A stretch of 64,000 nucleotides of DNA from Azospirillum lipoferum 4B (lineage in GTDB: Bacteria > Pseudomonadota > Alphaproteobacteria > Azospirillales > Azospirillaceae), in NCBI RefSeq assembly GCF_000283655.1, contig NC_016623.1, forward strand, positions 310,001 to 374,000, written 5' to 3'. The position numbers and the translations under genes are program-made. The notes under the pieces are model-generated. The model saw only the letters and a program-made list of their open reading frames with translations, ran no database searches and was not told the origin of the DNA. Below are positions 57,201 through 64,000 of this stretch, piece by piece; position 1 is the first letter of the stretch, and the number at the start of each line of letters is the position of its first letter.

Positions 57201-57673
57201 TGCGGCTTGGCGGAGATGATCTGCGCGACCTTGCCCTGGCTGACCAGGGCCGGCGACGCGGCACCCGAGGCGTTGTCGGCGAACAGCAGCTGGACGTCGC
57301 GCGCCCGCACCAGCTTGCCGTTGATGCGGTAGTCGGAGCCGGAGCCGCGCTCGATCCGGCGGGTGATCTCCAGCTCGTCATGTTCGTTGAAGCCGGCGGG
57401 CGCTGTGCGCGACCGGTTGTCCACCGCCAGCGTCACCTCGCCCAGGTTCCGCGCCGGCCGGCTGGAGGTGCCGCCGAAGATGACGTCGTCCATGTCACCG
57501 CCGCGCATGCGCTTGGCCGACGTTTCGCCCATCACCCAGCGCAGCGCCTCCACCAGATTGGACTTGCCGCAGCCGTTGGGGCCGACGATCCCGGTCATGC
57601 CGGGTTCGATGACCAGCTCCGTGGCATCGACGAAAGACTTGAAACCCGACAGGCGGAGACGCGTGAACTGCAC
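54212..57673 (-). CDS. smc: Chromosome segregation ATPase SMC
   Basis: At 1153 residues this is the usual SMC length. The N-terminal head has Walker A GIVGPNGCGKSNLVEALRWVMGE. Long coiled-coil arms rich in Ala/Glu/Arg flank a hinge (about residues 500-630, with PPLVDAVAVSPGYEGALAAALG). The C-terminal head has the signature LSLLSGGEQALTALSLLFAVF and Walker B PICVLDEVDAPLDEANVGRF. It organises and compacts the chromosome with ScpAB. The start is GTG 57673 without a strong ribosome site. It sits in the usual smc / dsbA-like / dciA / mutY neighbourhood. Confidence 0.96.
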   Translation of the reverse strand: MQFTRLRLSGFKSFVDATELVIEPGMTGIVGPNGCGKSNLVEALRWVMGETSAKRMRGGDMDDVIFGGTSSRPARNLGEVTLAVDNRSRTAPAGFNEHDELEITRRIERGSGSDYRINGKLVRARDVQLLFADNASGAASPALVSQGKVAQIISAKPQDRRALLEEAAGITGLHSRRHEAELRLKAAEGNLTRLDDVIGAMDTQLQSLKKQARQASRYRNLSDQIRKAEAVLWHLRWIAAQEERARAHAAFAAAEAAVRDRMLSVNQLAARRTEAAAGLPEKRQDEARAASALQRLVIAREQLDAEEKRVADQQRALEARLRQIAGDLGREEALAADAGEALARLVAERDRLIAAQADEEMLEDAAAEALAEAREQVDALDRELTRLTEEVATDEARRAATQRQAAELETRAAGLAKRLAEQQAQRAALEAEIAARADLSDAELAVELAEQRLEQAREAAEAAEQAKAEAEPAQSRAREALSAAESARAKLHAEERALAELLEAGAGGPFPPLVDAVAVSPGYEGALAAALGDALTAPLDEEAPVHWRTLPAYDSVAPLPDGVEPLSRHVEGPRAAARALAHVGVVDDAAAAGVLAAALVPGQVLVSRDGGAWRWDGLTVQAGAPTAAAVRLKQRNRLAELRGELELAEERVELARETLDAAKLAVEAAAQADRRARDAVREGFAALNAARDRHAKLAREADAASSRLAALVEAVERLAADEREAAARRDEALELLESLPDPREGRERVNDQRAALAERRAVLAERQNAVDRLTREAQARRHRLGAIQAETTSWDSRSAGAGGRVAELRQRAEEAEGELAQLSGRPAEIAAERQDLLNRITMAERDRKRAADGLAEAEARLAETEQALHDAEAALADGREARAHAEAAVSAALQQERTLTERIAERLDCRPEDTRAAADLDPAEPMPDAGAVEARLDKLTRERENMGPVNLRAEIEAQELEAQITGLHSEREDLTAAIARLRQGIASLNREARERLVASFDVVNRDFQELFTRLFGGGKAYLELVNAEDPLNAGLEIYASPPGKKLQVLSLLSGGEQALTALSLLFAVFRSNPAPICVLDEVDAPLDEANVGRFCDLVEDIARQGDTRFLIITHHRLTMARVDRLFGVTMVERGVSQLVSVDLSAAEELRGVA

Positions 57674-57729
57674 TGGGGAAGAACCTTTGGTGTACCGGGC
57701 TTTGAGGGGTGCGGGGTTGGATGACGGTT

Positions 57730-57832
57730 GCCCCCTCCCCGACCCTCCCCCGCTACGCGGGAGAGGGAGTTGAGTGCCAGAACGGCGGCAGTTCCCTCTC
57801 CCGCGAAAGCGGGGAAGGGTTAGGGAGGGGGC
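57730..57832. repeat. Palindromic intergenic repeat, copy 2 (upstream of smc)
   Basis: The 24-bp terminal arms at 57730-57753 and 57809-57832 are inverted repeats matching at 21 of 24 positions. Inner hairpins (CCGCtacGCGG and CCGCgaaaGCGG) lie within. It belongs to the same family as the repeat at 54036-54184. It resembles a miniature, MITE-like or REP-like element and would form a large cruciform in RNA or DNA. Confidence 0.75.
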
Positions 57833-57871
57833 ATCACCCCTCTTACAACCGTTGAAACTTCAATGAAGCGC

Positions 57872-58519
57872 TTACTTCAGCAGCTTGTCGATTTCCTTCG
57901 AGAACTCCTCGAACGACTGGGCGCCTTCGATGCGGGCCTTGCCGTCGTTGAGGATGAAGGTGGGGGTGGCTTCGATCTTATACTGGTTCTGGCCGGTCAG
58001 CCGGGTGTTCAGGATGGCGTCGGCCAGTTCCTTGTTGGCGAGGCAGGCGTCGATGGTCTCCTGGGTCATGCCGGCCAGCTTGCCGTACTGCGCCAGCGCC
58101 TTGGCCGGATCGGAGGAGCGGCTCCAGTTCGGCTGGCTCTTGAACAGGACGTCGGTCAGCGGGAAATACCGCTCCGGCGGGGCGCAATGGGCCAGCATGC
58201 TGGCGCTGAGCGCGGCCTGATCGAAGGGGAAGTCACGGAAGACCAGCTTGACCTTGCCGGTGTCGATGTAGGCTTCCTTGATCTTCGGCAGCACGTTGAC
58301 GTGGAAATTGGCGCAGTGCGAGCAGGTCATCGACGAATAGTCGAGGATCGTCACCGGCGCCTTCGGGTCGCCCATCACGCGCTCGGCCATCATTTCCGAA
58401 ACCGGCGGCAGGGTGGCCGCGGCCTGTGCGGCCGTGGACGCCGCGGTCATGGCGGTGCCGAACGCGGCGGTGAAGCCGATGGCCAGAAGACCGGCGATTC
58501 CCAAAATTTTGCGGTTCAC
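57872..58519 (-). CDS. DsbA-family periplasmic thiol oxidoreductase
   Basis: The 215-residue protein has a signal peptide (ILGIAGLLAIGFTAAFGTAMTAASTAAQAA) and a thioredoxin-fold DsbA domain with active site CSHC (SSMTCSHCANFHVNVLPKIKE). FRDFPFDQAALSASMLAHC follows and PTFILNDG contains the cis-Pro. It probably catalyses disulfide formation in exported proteins. The start is GTG 58519 with GAGGG just upstream. It belongs to the DsbA/Com1-like subgroup that often sits beside mutY in alphaproteobacteria. Confidence 0.92.
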   Translation of the reverse strand: MNRKILGIAGLLAIGFTAAFGTAMTAASTAAQAAATLPPVSEMMAERVMGDPKAPVTILDYSSMTCSHCANFHVNVLPKIKEAYIDTGKVKLVFRDFPFDQAALSASMLAHCAPPERYFPLTDVLFKSQPNWSRSSDPAKALAQYGKLAGMTQETIDACLANKELADAILNTRLTGQNQYKIEATPTFILNDGKARIEGAQSFEEFSKEIDKLLK

Positions 58520-58585
58520 TTTGCCCTCGTTCCTACCAGATGTTGACGTATAGACAATGACGTACCGATGCGTCCAGCAAGCCGG

Positions 58586-59059
58586 CTATCGCGCGGCGCG
58601 TTTCGGCCGGGCCATCAGCGAGCGGCCGAAGCGTTCCAGGGTGGCGCGCAGTTCCTCGTCCTCGACCGCCGCGGTGGTGGCGGTGATGCCGATCTCCTCG
58701 TCCATCGTCAGGGCGCGCGGGCGCACCACCGGCGATCGCGTGGAGGGCAGTGCCGCATGGATCAGCTTGATCTTCGCCACGGCGCGATAGCCGAAGAAAC
58801 TGTTGATGCGCTCGATGATCTGCGGTTCCAGATGCTGCAGTTCCAGCGCGATGGCGCCCATGGCGCGGATGTGCAGCGTCGCCTCCTCGCGCTTGCCGCG
58901 GGGAAAGCTGAGCTTGTCGGGGGCTGTGCGCAGCGACAGCTGGTGGCCGACGATGGACGGCCAGTCGGTGATCAGCGCGCCGAAGGCAAGTCCGCGCTTG
59001 CCCAGCACCTTGCCGGCGACCTCCGGAACGGATTGGCCGATGCGACGCGGTCCGCTCAT
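58586..59059 (-). CDS. dciA: DciA-like helicase loader (DUF721)
   Basis: The 157-residue protein matches DUF721/DciA. LITDWPSIVGHQLSLRTAPDKLSFPRG and ATLHIRAMGAIALELQHLEPQIIERINSFFGY are the typical core, followed by a basic C-terminal tail (RFGRSLMARPKRAAR). In bacteria without DnaC/DnaI, DciA helps load the replicative helicase DnaB. It is divergent from mutY and upstream of the dsbA-like gene in the same direction. Confidence 0.88.
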   Translation of the reverse strand: MSGPRRIGQSVPEVAGKVLGKRGLAFGALITDWPSIVGHQLSLRTAPDKLSFPRGKREEATLHIRAMGAIALELQHLEPQIIERINSFFGYRAVAKIKLIHAALPSTRSPVVRPRALTMDEEIGITATTAAVEDEELRATLERFGRSLMARPKRAAR

Positions 59060-59220
59060 GCTCTGCGATCACTCCTGTGCAGCCCCGGTCCGCGAACCGG
59101 TTCCGGGACATGTGGGATGGCGGCACCCTAGCGCAAGCTTCGGCCGATGCCCAGCATCCGGCCAGGGGATATCGCCGGCTCCCTTCCCCAGACGCTCCCG
59201 ACCCTCTATTTCTTCCCATC

Positions 59221-60279
59221 ATGATTCCAAATTCGACCGAGGCCGCCCGGCGGCTGTTGTCCTGGTACGACCGCCACCGCCGCGACCTGCCCTGGCGCGC
59301 CAAGCCGGGGGAGACCGCCGATCCCTACCGGGTCTGGCTTTCCGAGATCATGCTGCAGCAGACCACCGTGCCCGCCGCCGCCCCCTATTTCCGCAGCTTC
59401 ACCGAACGCTGGCCGACGGTGCGCGATCTGGCCGACGCGCCGCTGGACGACGTGCTGGTGGCCTGGGCCGGGCTCGGCTACTACGCGCGGGCGCGCAACC
59501 TGCACAAATGCGCCCGCGTCGTGGCGGACGGGCATGGCGGGCGGTTTCCCGGCAACGAGGCGGCTCTGTTGGATTTGCCGGGAATCGGGGCCTACACGGC
59601 TGCCGCCATCACCTCCATTGCCTTCGACCGCAAGGCGACAGTGGTGGACGGCAATGTCGAGCGGGTGATCGCCCGCATCTTCGCGGTGGAGGAGCCTCTG
59701 CCCAACGCCAAGCCGACCCTGCGGCGGCTGGCGGCCACCCTGACGCCGGATTTCCGGCCCGGCGACTATGCCCAGGCGATGATGGACCTGGGCGCCACCA
59801 TCTGCACCCCGCGCAAGCCGAAATGCATGCTGTGCCCCTGGGCCGAGTATTGCGAGGCACGCGCCGCCGGCATCGCCGAAAGCCTGCCGCGCAAGGCGGC
59901 CAAGGCCGAGAAGCCAACCCGCCGCGGCGTCGCCTATTGGCTGCTGAACCCGGATGGCGCCGTCCTGCTGCGCCGCCGGGCGGAGGAAGGGCTGCTGGGC
60001 GGCATGGCGGAGGTGCCGTCGACCGACTGGGGACCGGAGTTGCCGGGCGAGGCCGCGGTCGCGGCGCAGCAGCCACTGCCCGCGCGCTGGCGCCGGCTGC
60101 CGGGGCTGGTCCGCCATACATTCACCCATTTTCACCTTGAGCTTGAGGTGATCGCCGCCAAGGCCGGTCCGGACTGGCAGCGGGCCGATGGAAACTGGGT
60201 GCCGGTGGACCGCCTGGGCGATCAGGCGCTGCCGTCGGTGATGGTGAAGGTGGTGCGCCACGCGCTTGCCAACGTGTGA
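59221..60279 (+). CDS. mutY: A/G-specific adenine glycosylase MutY
   Basis: The enzyme removes adenine mispaired with 8-oxoguanine. The 352-residue product has the glycosylase core WLSEIMLQQTTVPAAAPYF (catalytic Glu), the helix-hairpin-helix LLDLPGIGAYTAAAITSIAF with VDGNVERV, and the 4Fe-4S motif C-x6-C-x2-C-x5-C (CTPRKPKCMLCPWAEYC). A NUDIX-like C-terminal domain recognises 8-oxoG (AYWLLNPDGAVLLRRRAEEGLLGGMAEVP and HTFTHFHLELEV). ATG 59221 fits the family start; the longer frame from 59077 would overlap the divergent promoter. Confidence 0.96.
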   Translation: MIPNSTEAARRLLSWYDRHRRDLPWRAKPGETADPYRVWLSEIMLQQTTVPAAAPYFRSFTERWPTVRDLADAPLDDVLVAWAGLGYYARARNLHKCARVVADGHGGRFPGNEAALLDLPGIGAYTAAAITSIAFDRKATVVDGNVERVIARIFAVEEPLPNAKPTLRRLAATLTPDFRPGDYAQAMMDLGATICTPRKPKCMLCPWAEYCEARAAGIAESLPRKAAKAEKPTRRGVAYWLLNPDGAVLLRRRAEEGLLGGMAEVPSTDWGPELPGEAAVAAQQPLPARWRRLPGLVRHTFTHFHLELEVIAAKAGPDWQRADGNWVPVDRLGDQALPSVMVKVVRHALANV

Positions 60280-60337
60280 CGCGGGCCGGCTGCCTGGCCG
60301 ATTGCTTGGCCGATTGCGTGATGGAGTGCCTGTGCGA

Positions 60338-61051
60338 ATGCCGCGTGCCGTGATGACCGCTCTGTTCGTCCTGCTGGCTCTCGTCGTTCCCCTGCAGGCC
60401 GCCCCGCCCGGGAAGGAGGGACAGGCGGGCGTGGCGCTGGTGCTGGCGCTCGACGGGTCGGCCTCCATCACGACCGGCGATCTGGAATTCCAGTTGCAGG
60501 GCCATGCCGCCGCCTTCCGCGATCCGGCGGTGGCGGAAGCGCTGGCGTCGGCACGGGCGCGGGTGACGCTGGCCGCCTATTCGGGACCGAACAGCCTGAA
60601 GGTTCTGATCCCCTGGACGGCCCTGACAAAGCCGGAGGATGCCGGCCGCTTCGCCGGCCGTATCGACAGCCTGCCGCGCGGCTTCCAGGGCGACTCGACG
60701 GCCATCGGCAGCGCCATCCTGGAGGCGGCGAAGCTGTTCGACCGCGGCGGCAAGGCGCCGCGGCAGGTGATCGATCTGGTCTCCAACGGCTTTTCCAACG
60801 GCGGGATCGACCCGGCCGAGGCGCGCGACCGGGTGACGAAGCGCGGAATCATCGTCAACGGCCTCGCCATCCTCGACGAATTCTCCTGGCTGGAGGAGTA
60901 TTTCGAGAAGAGCGTGATCGGCGGGCCGGGAAGCTTCGTGAAGAGCGCCATGGACAAGGACAGCTTCGTCGCCGCACTGCGGCAGAAACTGATCCTTGAA
61001 ATGGTCGCCCTGCCCGATCACATGCCAAGCCAAAGCGCCGCCATCCCATAG
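60338..61051 (+). CDS. DUF1194 (von Willebrand A-like) secreted protein
   Basis: The protein of about 237 residues has an N-terminal signal peptide (MTALFVLLALVVPLQAAP). A VWA-like domain has a MIDAS-type DGSAS motif (VLALDGSASITTGDLEFQLQ). IPWTALTKPEDAGRFAGRID and VIDLVSNGFSNGG are typical of DUF1194. It should bind a divalent metal and act in the periplasm; no partner is evident. ATG 60338 or ATG 60353 are likely starts; the in-frame ATG 60266 lies inside mutY. Confidence 0.85.
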   Translation: MPRAVMTALFVLLALVVPLQAAPPGKEGQAGVALVLALDGSASITTGDLEFQLQGHAAAFRDPAVAEALASARARVTLAAYSGPNSLKVLIPWTALTKPEDAGRFAGRIDSLPRGFQGDSTAIGSAILEAAKLFDRGGKAPRQVIDLVSNGFSNGGIDPAEARDRVTKRGIIVNGLAILDEFSWLEEYFEKSVIGGPGSFVKSAMDKDSFVAALRQKLILEMVALPDHMPSQSAAIP

Positions 61052-61082
61052 GCGGCCGATAAGACTCCGAGGAGCGGGACAG

Positions 61083-62222
61083 TTGGAAAGCGTCGATTTC
61101 CTGGTGGTCGGGGCCGGCATCGCCGGCGCATCGGCAGCCTACGAACTGGCCGCGCAGGGCCGGGTGCTGGTTCTGGAGCGCGAGTCGCAGCCGGGCTATC
61201 ATTCCACCGGCCGGTCGGCGGCGCTCTACACCCAGACCTACGGTCCGGCGCCGATCCGCGCCCTGACGGTGGCGAGCTGGGATTTCTACACCGACCCGCC
61301 CGCCGGCTTCGCCGAACACGAACTGCTGACGCCGCGCGGCGTGCTGATCGTCGGCCGCGACCACGAGATCGACCGGCTGGATGAGGAATATGAGCAGGGA
61401 CGCCGCCTGACCCCGTCGGTCGAACGTTACGACCGCGAACAGGTGCTTGCCCGCGCGCCCTTCCTGCGCGCGGACTATGTGGCCGGCGGCGTGTGGGAGC
61501 CGGATGCCCGCGACATCGACGTTCACGCCCTGCATCACGGCTTTCTCCGCGGGCTGAAGGCCCGCGGCGGCCGGGTGGTGACCGATGCCGAAGTGCGAGC
61601 GCTCGCTCGCCGGGACGGCCTGTGGGTGGCGGAGACCAGCGCCGGCACCTTCGCGGCGCCGGTGGTGGTGAACGCCGCCGGGGCCTGGGCCGACGAACTG
61701 GCGAAGCTGGCCGGAGTCGCCACGGTCGGGCTGGTGCCGAAGCGGCGCACCGCCATCACCTTCGACCCCGTCTTCGAGGATCCGGCCGACAAGGTGGGCC
61801 TTGACGGCTGGCCGATGGTGTCGGACGTGGCCGAGACCTTCTATGTCAAGCCCGATGCCGGCCGCCTGCTGGCCTCCCCCGCCGACCAGACGCCTGTCGA
61901 GCCCTGCGACGTGCAGCCCGAGGACATCGACGTCGCCGAAACGGTGGACCGGCTGGAACAAGCGTCGCGCTTCTCCGTTCGGAGATTGGCCCACCGCTGG
62001 GCGGGGCTGCGCAGCTTCGTGGCGGACAAGGTGCCGGTCGTGGGGTTCGCGCCCGATGCGGAGGGATTCTTCTGGCTTGCCGGCCAAGGCGGCTACGGCA
62101 TCCAGACCGCGCCGGCCATGGGCCGGGTGGCGGCGGGACTCGCCACCGGCCGGGGCCTGCCGGAGGATGTCAGCGCGCTGGGTGTGGCCGAGTCCGACCT
62201 GTCGCCGGCCCGGCTTCGGTGA
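61083..62222 (+). CDS. FAD-dependent amino acid oxidoreductase (DAO family)
   Basis: The product has about 379 residues from TTG 61083, which has AGGAG 8 nt upstream; the longer frame from ATG 60996 runs through the end of the preceding gene. The FAD motif VDFLVVGAGIAGASAAYELAAQGRVLVLER is followed by GYHSTGRSAALYTQTYGP and the C-terminal FFWLAGQGGYGIQTAPAMGRVAAGLATG. These fit the D-amino-acid dehydrogenase/glycine-oxidase-like family. The substrate is unknown; an N-methyl or D-amino acid is likely. Confidence 0.9.
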   Translation: MESVDFLVVGAGIAGASAAYELAAQGRVLVLERESQPGYHSTGRSAALYTQTYGPAPIRALTVASWDFYTDPPAGFAEHELLTPRGVLIVGRDHEIDRLDEEYEQGRRLTPSVERYDREQVLARAPFLRADYVAGGVWEPDARDIDVHALHHGFLRGLKARGGRVVTDAEVRALARRDGLWVAETSAGTFAAPVVVNAAGAWADELAKLAGVATVGLVPKRRTAITFDPVFEDPADKVGLDGWPMVSDVAETFYVKPDAGRLLASPADQTPVEPCDVQPEDIDVAETVDRLEQASRFSVRRLAHRWAGLRSFVADKVPVVGFAPDAEGFFWLAGQGGYGIQTAPAMGRVAAGLATGRGLPEDVSALGVAESDLSPARLR

Positions 62223-62250
62223 ACGAATGCTGTATAGGTGGAGGCGTGCG

Positions 62251-62766
62251 ATGGTTGTGCGTCGGATGATGGGGCGTCGAACGATGACGAGCAGGCCGGC
62301 CCGGCGGCTTCTGGCCGTGGCGTCGCTGGGATTAGCCGGCGCTTTGGCCGGCTGCGCCAACCCGGCGGTGGACGAGGCGCTGGTGGCACAGACCGCCCTG
62401 ATCGGCCTGCCGAAGGAAACCCTGCTGTCCTGCGCCGGCGTGCCGGAACGTCGGGCTGCGGTCGACAATCGCGAGTTCTTCACCTACCGCAGTTCCCGTC
62501 TGGTGTCCTACCCCAGCCCGCCGCCCCTGGGTTATTACGGCGGCTGGGGATGGCCCCATTATGGTTATGGCTATGGCTGGCCGGCCTATGGGTATGAAGT
62601 CAACAGCTTCGATTGCGAAGCAACCTTCAGTTTGAGAAACGGCGTGGTCGAGCGCGTGGTGTATGGCGGCGCGTCAGGCGGGTCGGCACGACTTGGTCAA
62701 TGTTACGCCATCGTCCAGAACTGCATGGCGCTGATTCCGCAACGGACAATCAGGCCAAGCCCTTGA
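62251..62766 (+). CDS. Putative outer-membrane lipoprotein
   Basis: The 171-residue product has a lipoprotein signal with lipobox LAGC (LLAVASLGLAGALAGCANPAVDEA). The mature part has GLPKETLLSCAGVPERR, a motif common in small bacterial lipoproteins. It also has a Tyr/Gly/Trp-rich stretch (GYYGGWGWPHYGYGYGWPAYGYE) and four Cys residues. It is probably anchored in the outer membrane. ATG 62251 is supported by GGTGGAGG about 6 nt upstream. No specific function is known to me. Confidence 0.8.
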   Translation: MVVRRMMGRRTMTSRPARRLLAVASLGLAGALAGCANPAVDEALVAQTALIGLPKETLLSCAGVPERRAAVDNREFFTYRSSRLVSYPSPPPLGYYGGWGWPHYGYGYGWPAYGYEVNSFDCEATFSLRNGVVERVVYGGASGGSARLGQCYAIVQNCMALIPQRTIRPSP

Positions 62767-62921
62767 TTTCCTTGTCCATGCGACAACTCGTCACTGTTGC
62801 AGAGCTGCTGCATGGAGTGAGGATCGGTTGTAACCCCCTAGTACCCATACAGTACGTCTGGTAATAGCTCCGTTGGCTGATGCCACAGAACAGCAACAAC
62901 GCATTGCCTGGAGCAGACCCC

Positions 62922-63629
62922 ATGACCATCCTGTCGCGCGCCGCCGCCGCCCTGCTGGCGACCTCGGCCCTTGTCGCCATCGCTTCCCCGTCGCTCGCTC
63001 AGGACTTCAAGGGCAAGTCGGCCGGCGACATCGTCGTCCGTGCGCGCGGCCTGGCCGTGCTGCCGCAGGAAAAGGGCACCATCAACAACACGACGCTGGG
63101 TGACGTCGGCTCGGCCAAGGTCGGCAACGACTACATTCCGGAAGTCGATTTCACCTACTTCTTCACCGACAACATCGCCGCCGAACTGATCGCCGGCACC
63201 AGCCGTCACCGCGTGAAGGGCAACCTGATCGCCGCCGCCGGCGGCGTGACGGAAATCGGCAAGGTCTCGCTGCTGCCGCCGACCCTGACCGTGCAGTACC
63301 ACTTCATGCCGAAGGAGCGCATCAGCCCCTACATCGGCGCCGGCGTGAACTACACCCTGTTCTACAACGAGGATGCGGCCAACAACCCCAACGCCGGCGG
63401 TCTGCGCATCACCGACACCAACTACAAGAACCGCTTCGGCTGGGCCCTGCAGGCCGGTGTCGACGTTGCCATCACCGGCAACTGGTCGCTGAACGTCGAC
63501 GTCAAGAAGGTCTTCCTGAAGACCGACGTGACCGCCAATGCCCATGTGGGCACCGCCGTCCTGCCGGTCACCTCGAAGGTCACGCTGGACCCGTGGCTGG
63601 TCGGCGTCGGCATCGGCTACCGCTTCTAA
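62922..63629 (+). CDS. OmpW-family outer-membrane beta-barrel protein
   Basis: The 235-residue protein has a cleavable signal peptide (TILSRAAAALLATSALVAIASPSLAQ). The mature part begins with the domain pattern DIVVRARGLAVLPQEKGTI, then VDFTYFFTDNIAAELIAG, LLPPTLTVQYHFMPKERISPYIGAGVNYTLFY and the C-terminal Phe of VGVGIGYRF. These are hallmarks of OmpW, an eight-stranded barrel carrying small hydrophobic solutes. It is followed by a strong terminator, so it is probably a monocistronic, highly expressed gene. The in-frame ATG 62880 is less likely than ATG 62922, which has GGAGC upstream. Confidence 0.93.
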   Translation: MTILSRAAAALLATSALVAIASPSLAQDFKGKSAGDIVVRARGLAVLPQEKGTINNTTLGDVGSAKVGNDYIPEVDFTYFFTDNIAAELIAGTSRHRVKGNLIAAAGGVTEIGKVSLLPPTLTVQYHFMPKERISPYIGAGVNYTLFYNEDAANNPNAGGLRITDTNYKNRFGWALQAGVDVAITGNWSLNVDVKKVFLKTDVTANAHVGTAVLPVTSKVTLDPWLVGVGIGYRF

Positions 63630-63660
63630 GAACGGGTTTCGGGACTCGTCCCGGCACTCG

Positions 63661-63700
63661 AAAGGCGGCCTCTCCCATCCGGAGAGGCCGCCTTTTTCTT
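63661..63700 (+). terminator. Rho-independent terminator of the OmpW gene
   Basis: A perfect 15-bp stem (AAAGGCGGCCTCTCC with GGAGAGGCCGCCTTT), a 5-nt loop and a downstream T-rich stretch (TTTTTCTTT) lie about 30 bp past the stop. This is the strongest terminator in the window. Confidence 0.93.
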
Positions 63701-63779
63701 TGCATTATCCGTCTTGCAGATTGTACGCCAATCCCCATGATTCCAGTATCTGGGTCATCGGAAGGGAGGCCGTACCGCC

Positions 63780-64000
63780 ATGCATGTTGCAGCCGTCTTG
63801 AAGCGCAAGGGCAACCGGATCGTCTCCGCCGCACCGGACGATCCCGTGGCCGCCGTCACCCGCCTGCTGACCGAGCACCGGATCGGCGCCGTGCTGGTGA
63901 TGGACGACGATGGCCAGCCGGTCGGCATCCTGTCGGAACGCGACATCGTGCGGGCCGTCGCCCGCGACGGTGCCGCGGCGCTCGAGCGTCCGGCCGCAGA
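63780..64000 (+). CDS. CBS-domain protein, 5' part (continues beyond window)
   Basis: Only the first 73 codons are in the window. They encode MHVAAVLKRKGNRIVSAAPD, then VAAVTRLLTEHRIGAVLVMDDDGQPVGILSERDIVRAVARDG, the first CBS motif. Small two-CBS proteins bind adenosine nucleotides and often act as energy sensors. GGAAGGGAGG lies about 10 nt before the ATG. The second CBS domain and stop are outside. Confidence 0.88.
   Translation, partial: MHVAAVLKRKGNRIVSAAPDDPVAAVTRLLTEHRIGAVLVMDDDGQPVGILSERDIVRAVARDGAAALERPAA

Overview
The window is 64 kb of GC-rich DNA with tightly packed genes. The order mutY / dciA / dsbA-like / smc, the PotFGHI and PuuAB polyamine genes, and the gene density fit an alphaproteobacterium of the Rhodospirillales, probably Azospirillum-like. 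That placement is inferred from gene content; there is no rRNA gene to confirm it.

Region 1 (1-15.3 kb) is a type I secretion and adhesin locus. A giant minus-strand gene runs off the left edge (more than 3150 codons, 18 tandem 115-residue Ig-like repeats, RTX blocks in the middle). It is divergent from a double-length ABC exporter (two full TMD-NBD halves in one polypeptide) and an HlyD-type adaptor. Region 2 (15.5-22.6 kb) holds an alpha/beta hydrolase with Asp in place of the nucleophilic Ser, an RND efflux pump pair without an outer-membrane channel gene, a beta-lactamase-fold serine hydrolase and an orphan protein. Region 3 (22.7-27.4 kb) has polA, an OmpR-type regulator and a family-3 solute-binding protein.

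Region 4 (27.8-32.3 kb) is a five-gene signalling operon of the SiaABCD type: PP2C phosphatase, SiaB kinase, SiaC with its phospho-threonine at position 68, and a GGDEF cyclase. A histidine kinase inserted before the cyclase carries the same N-terminal module as the cyclase. An AI-2E-family permease with an extra Rossmann-like tail is convergent with it.

Region 5 (34.3-53 kb) contains polyamine metabolism: agmatine deiminase, potFGHI, puuA and puuB. Interleaved are a sulfatase next to AT-rich DNA and a transposase remnant, a radical SAM/SPASM maturase with three small GDL-motif (DUF1843-like) peptides and a decayed fourth copy, and a one-polypeptide GT87-HAD-UbiA fusion next to a small multidrug-resistance-like transporter.

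Region 6 (53-64 kb) is mostly housekeeping: a conserved orphan, smc flanked on both sides by copies of one palindromic intergenic repeat, a DsbA-like protein, dciA, mutY, a DUF1194 protein, a DAO-family oxidoreductase, a lipoprotein, an OmpW-like porin with a strong terminator, and the start of a CBS-domain protein.

The best candidates for less-described biology are the GDL-peptide/radical SAM cluster, the Sia operon with a second SiaD-like effector, the GT87-HAD-UbiA fusion and the asymmetric double ABC exporter.
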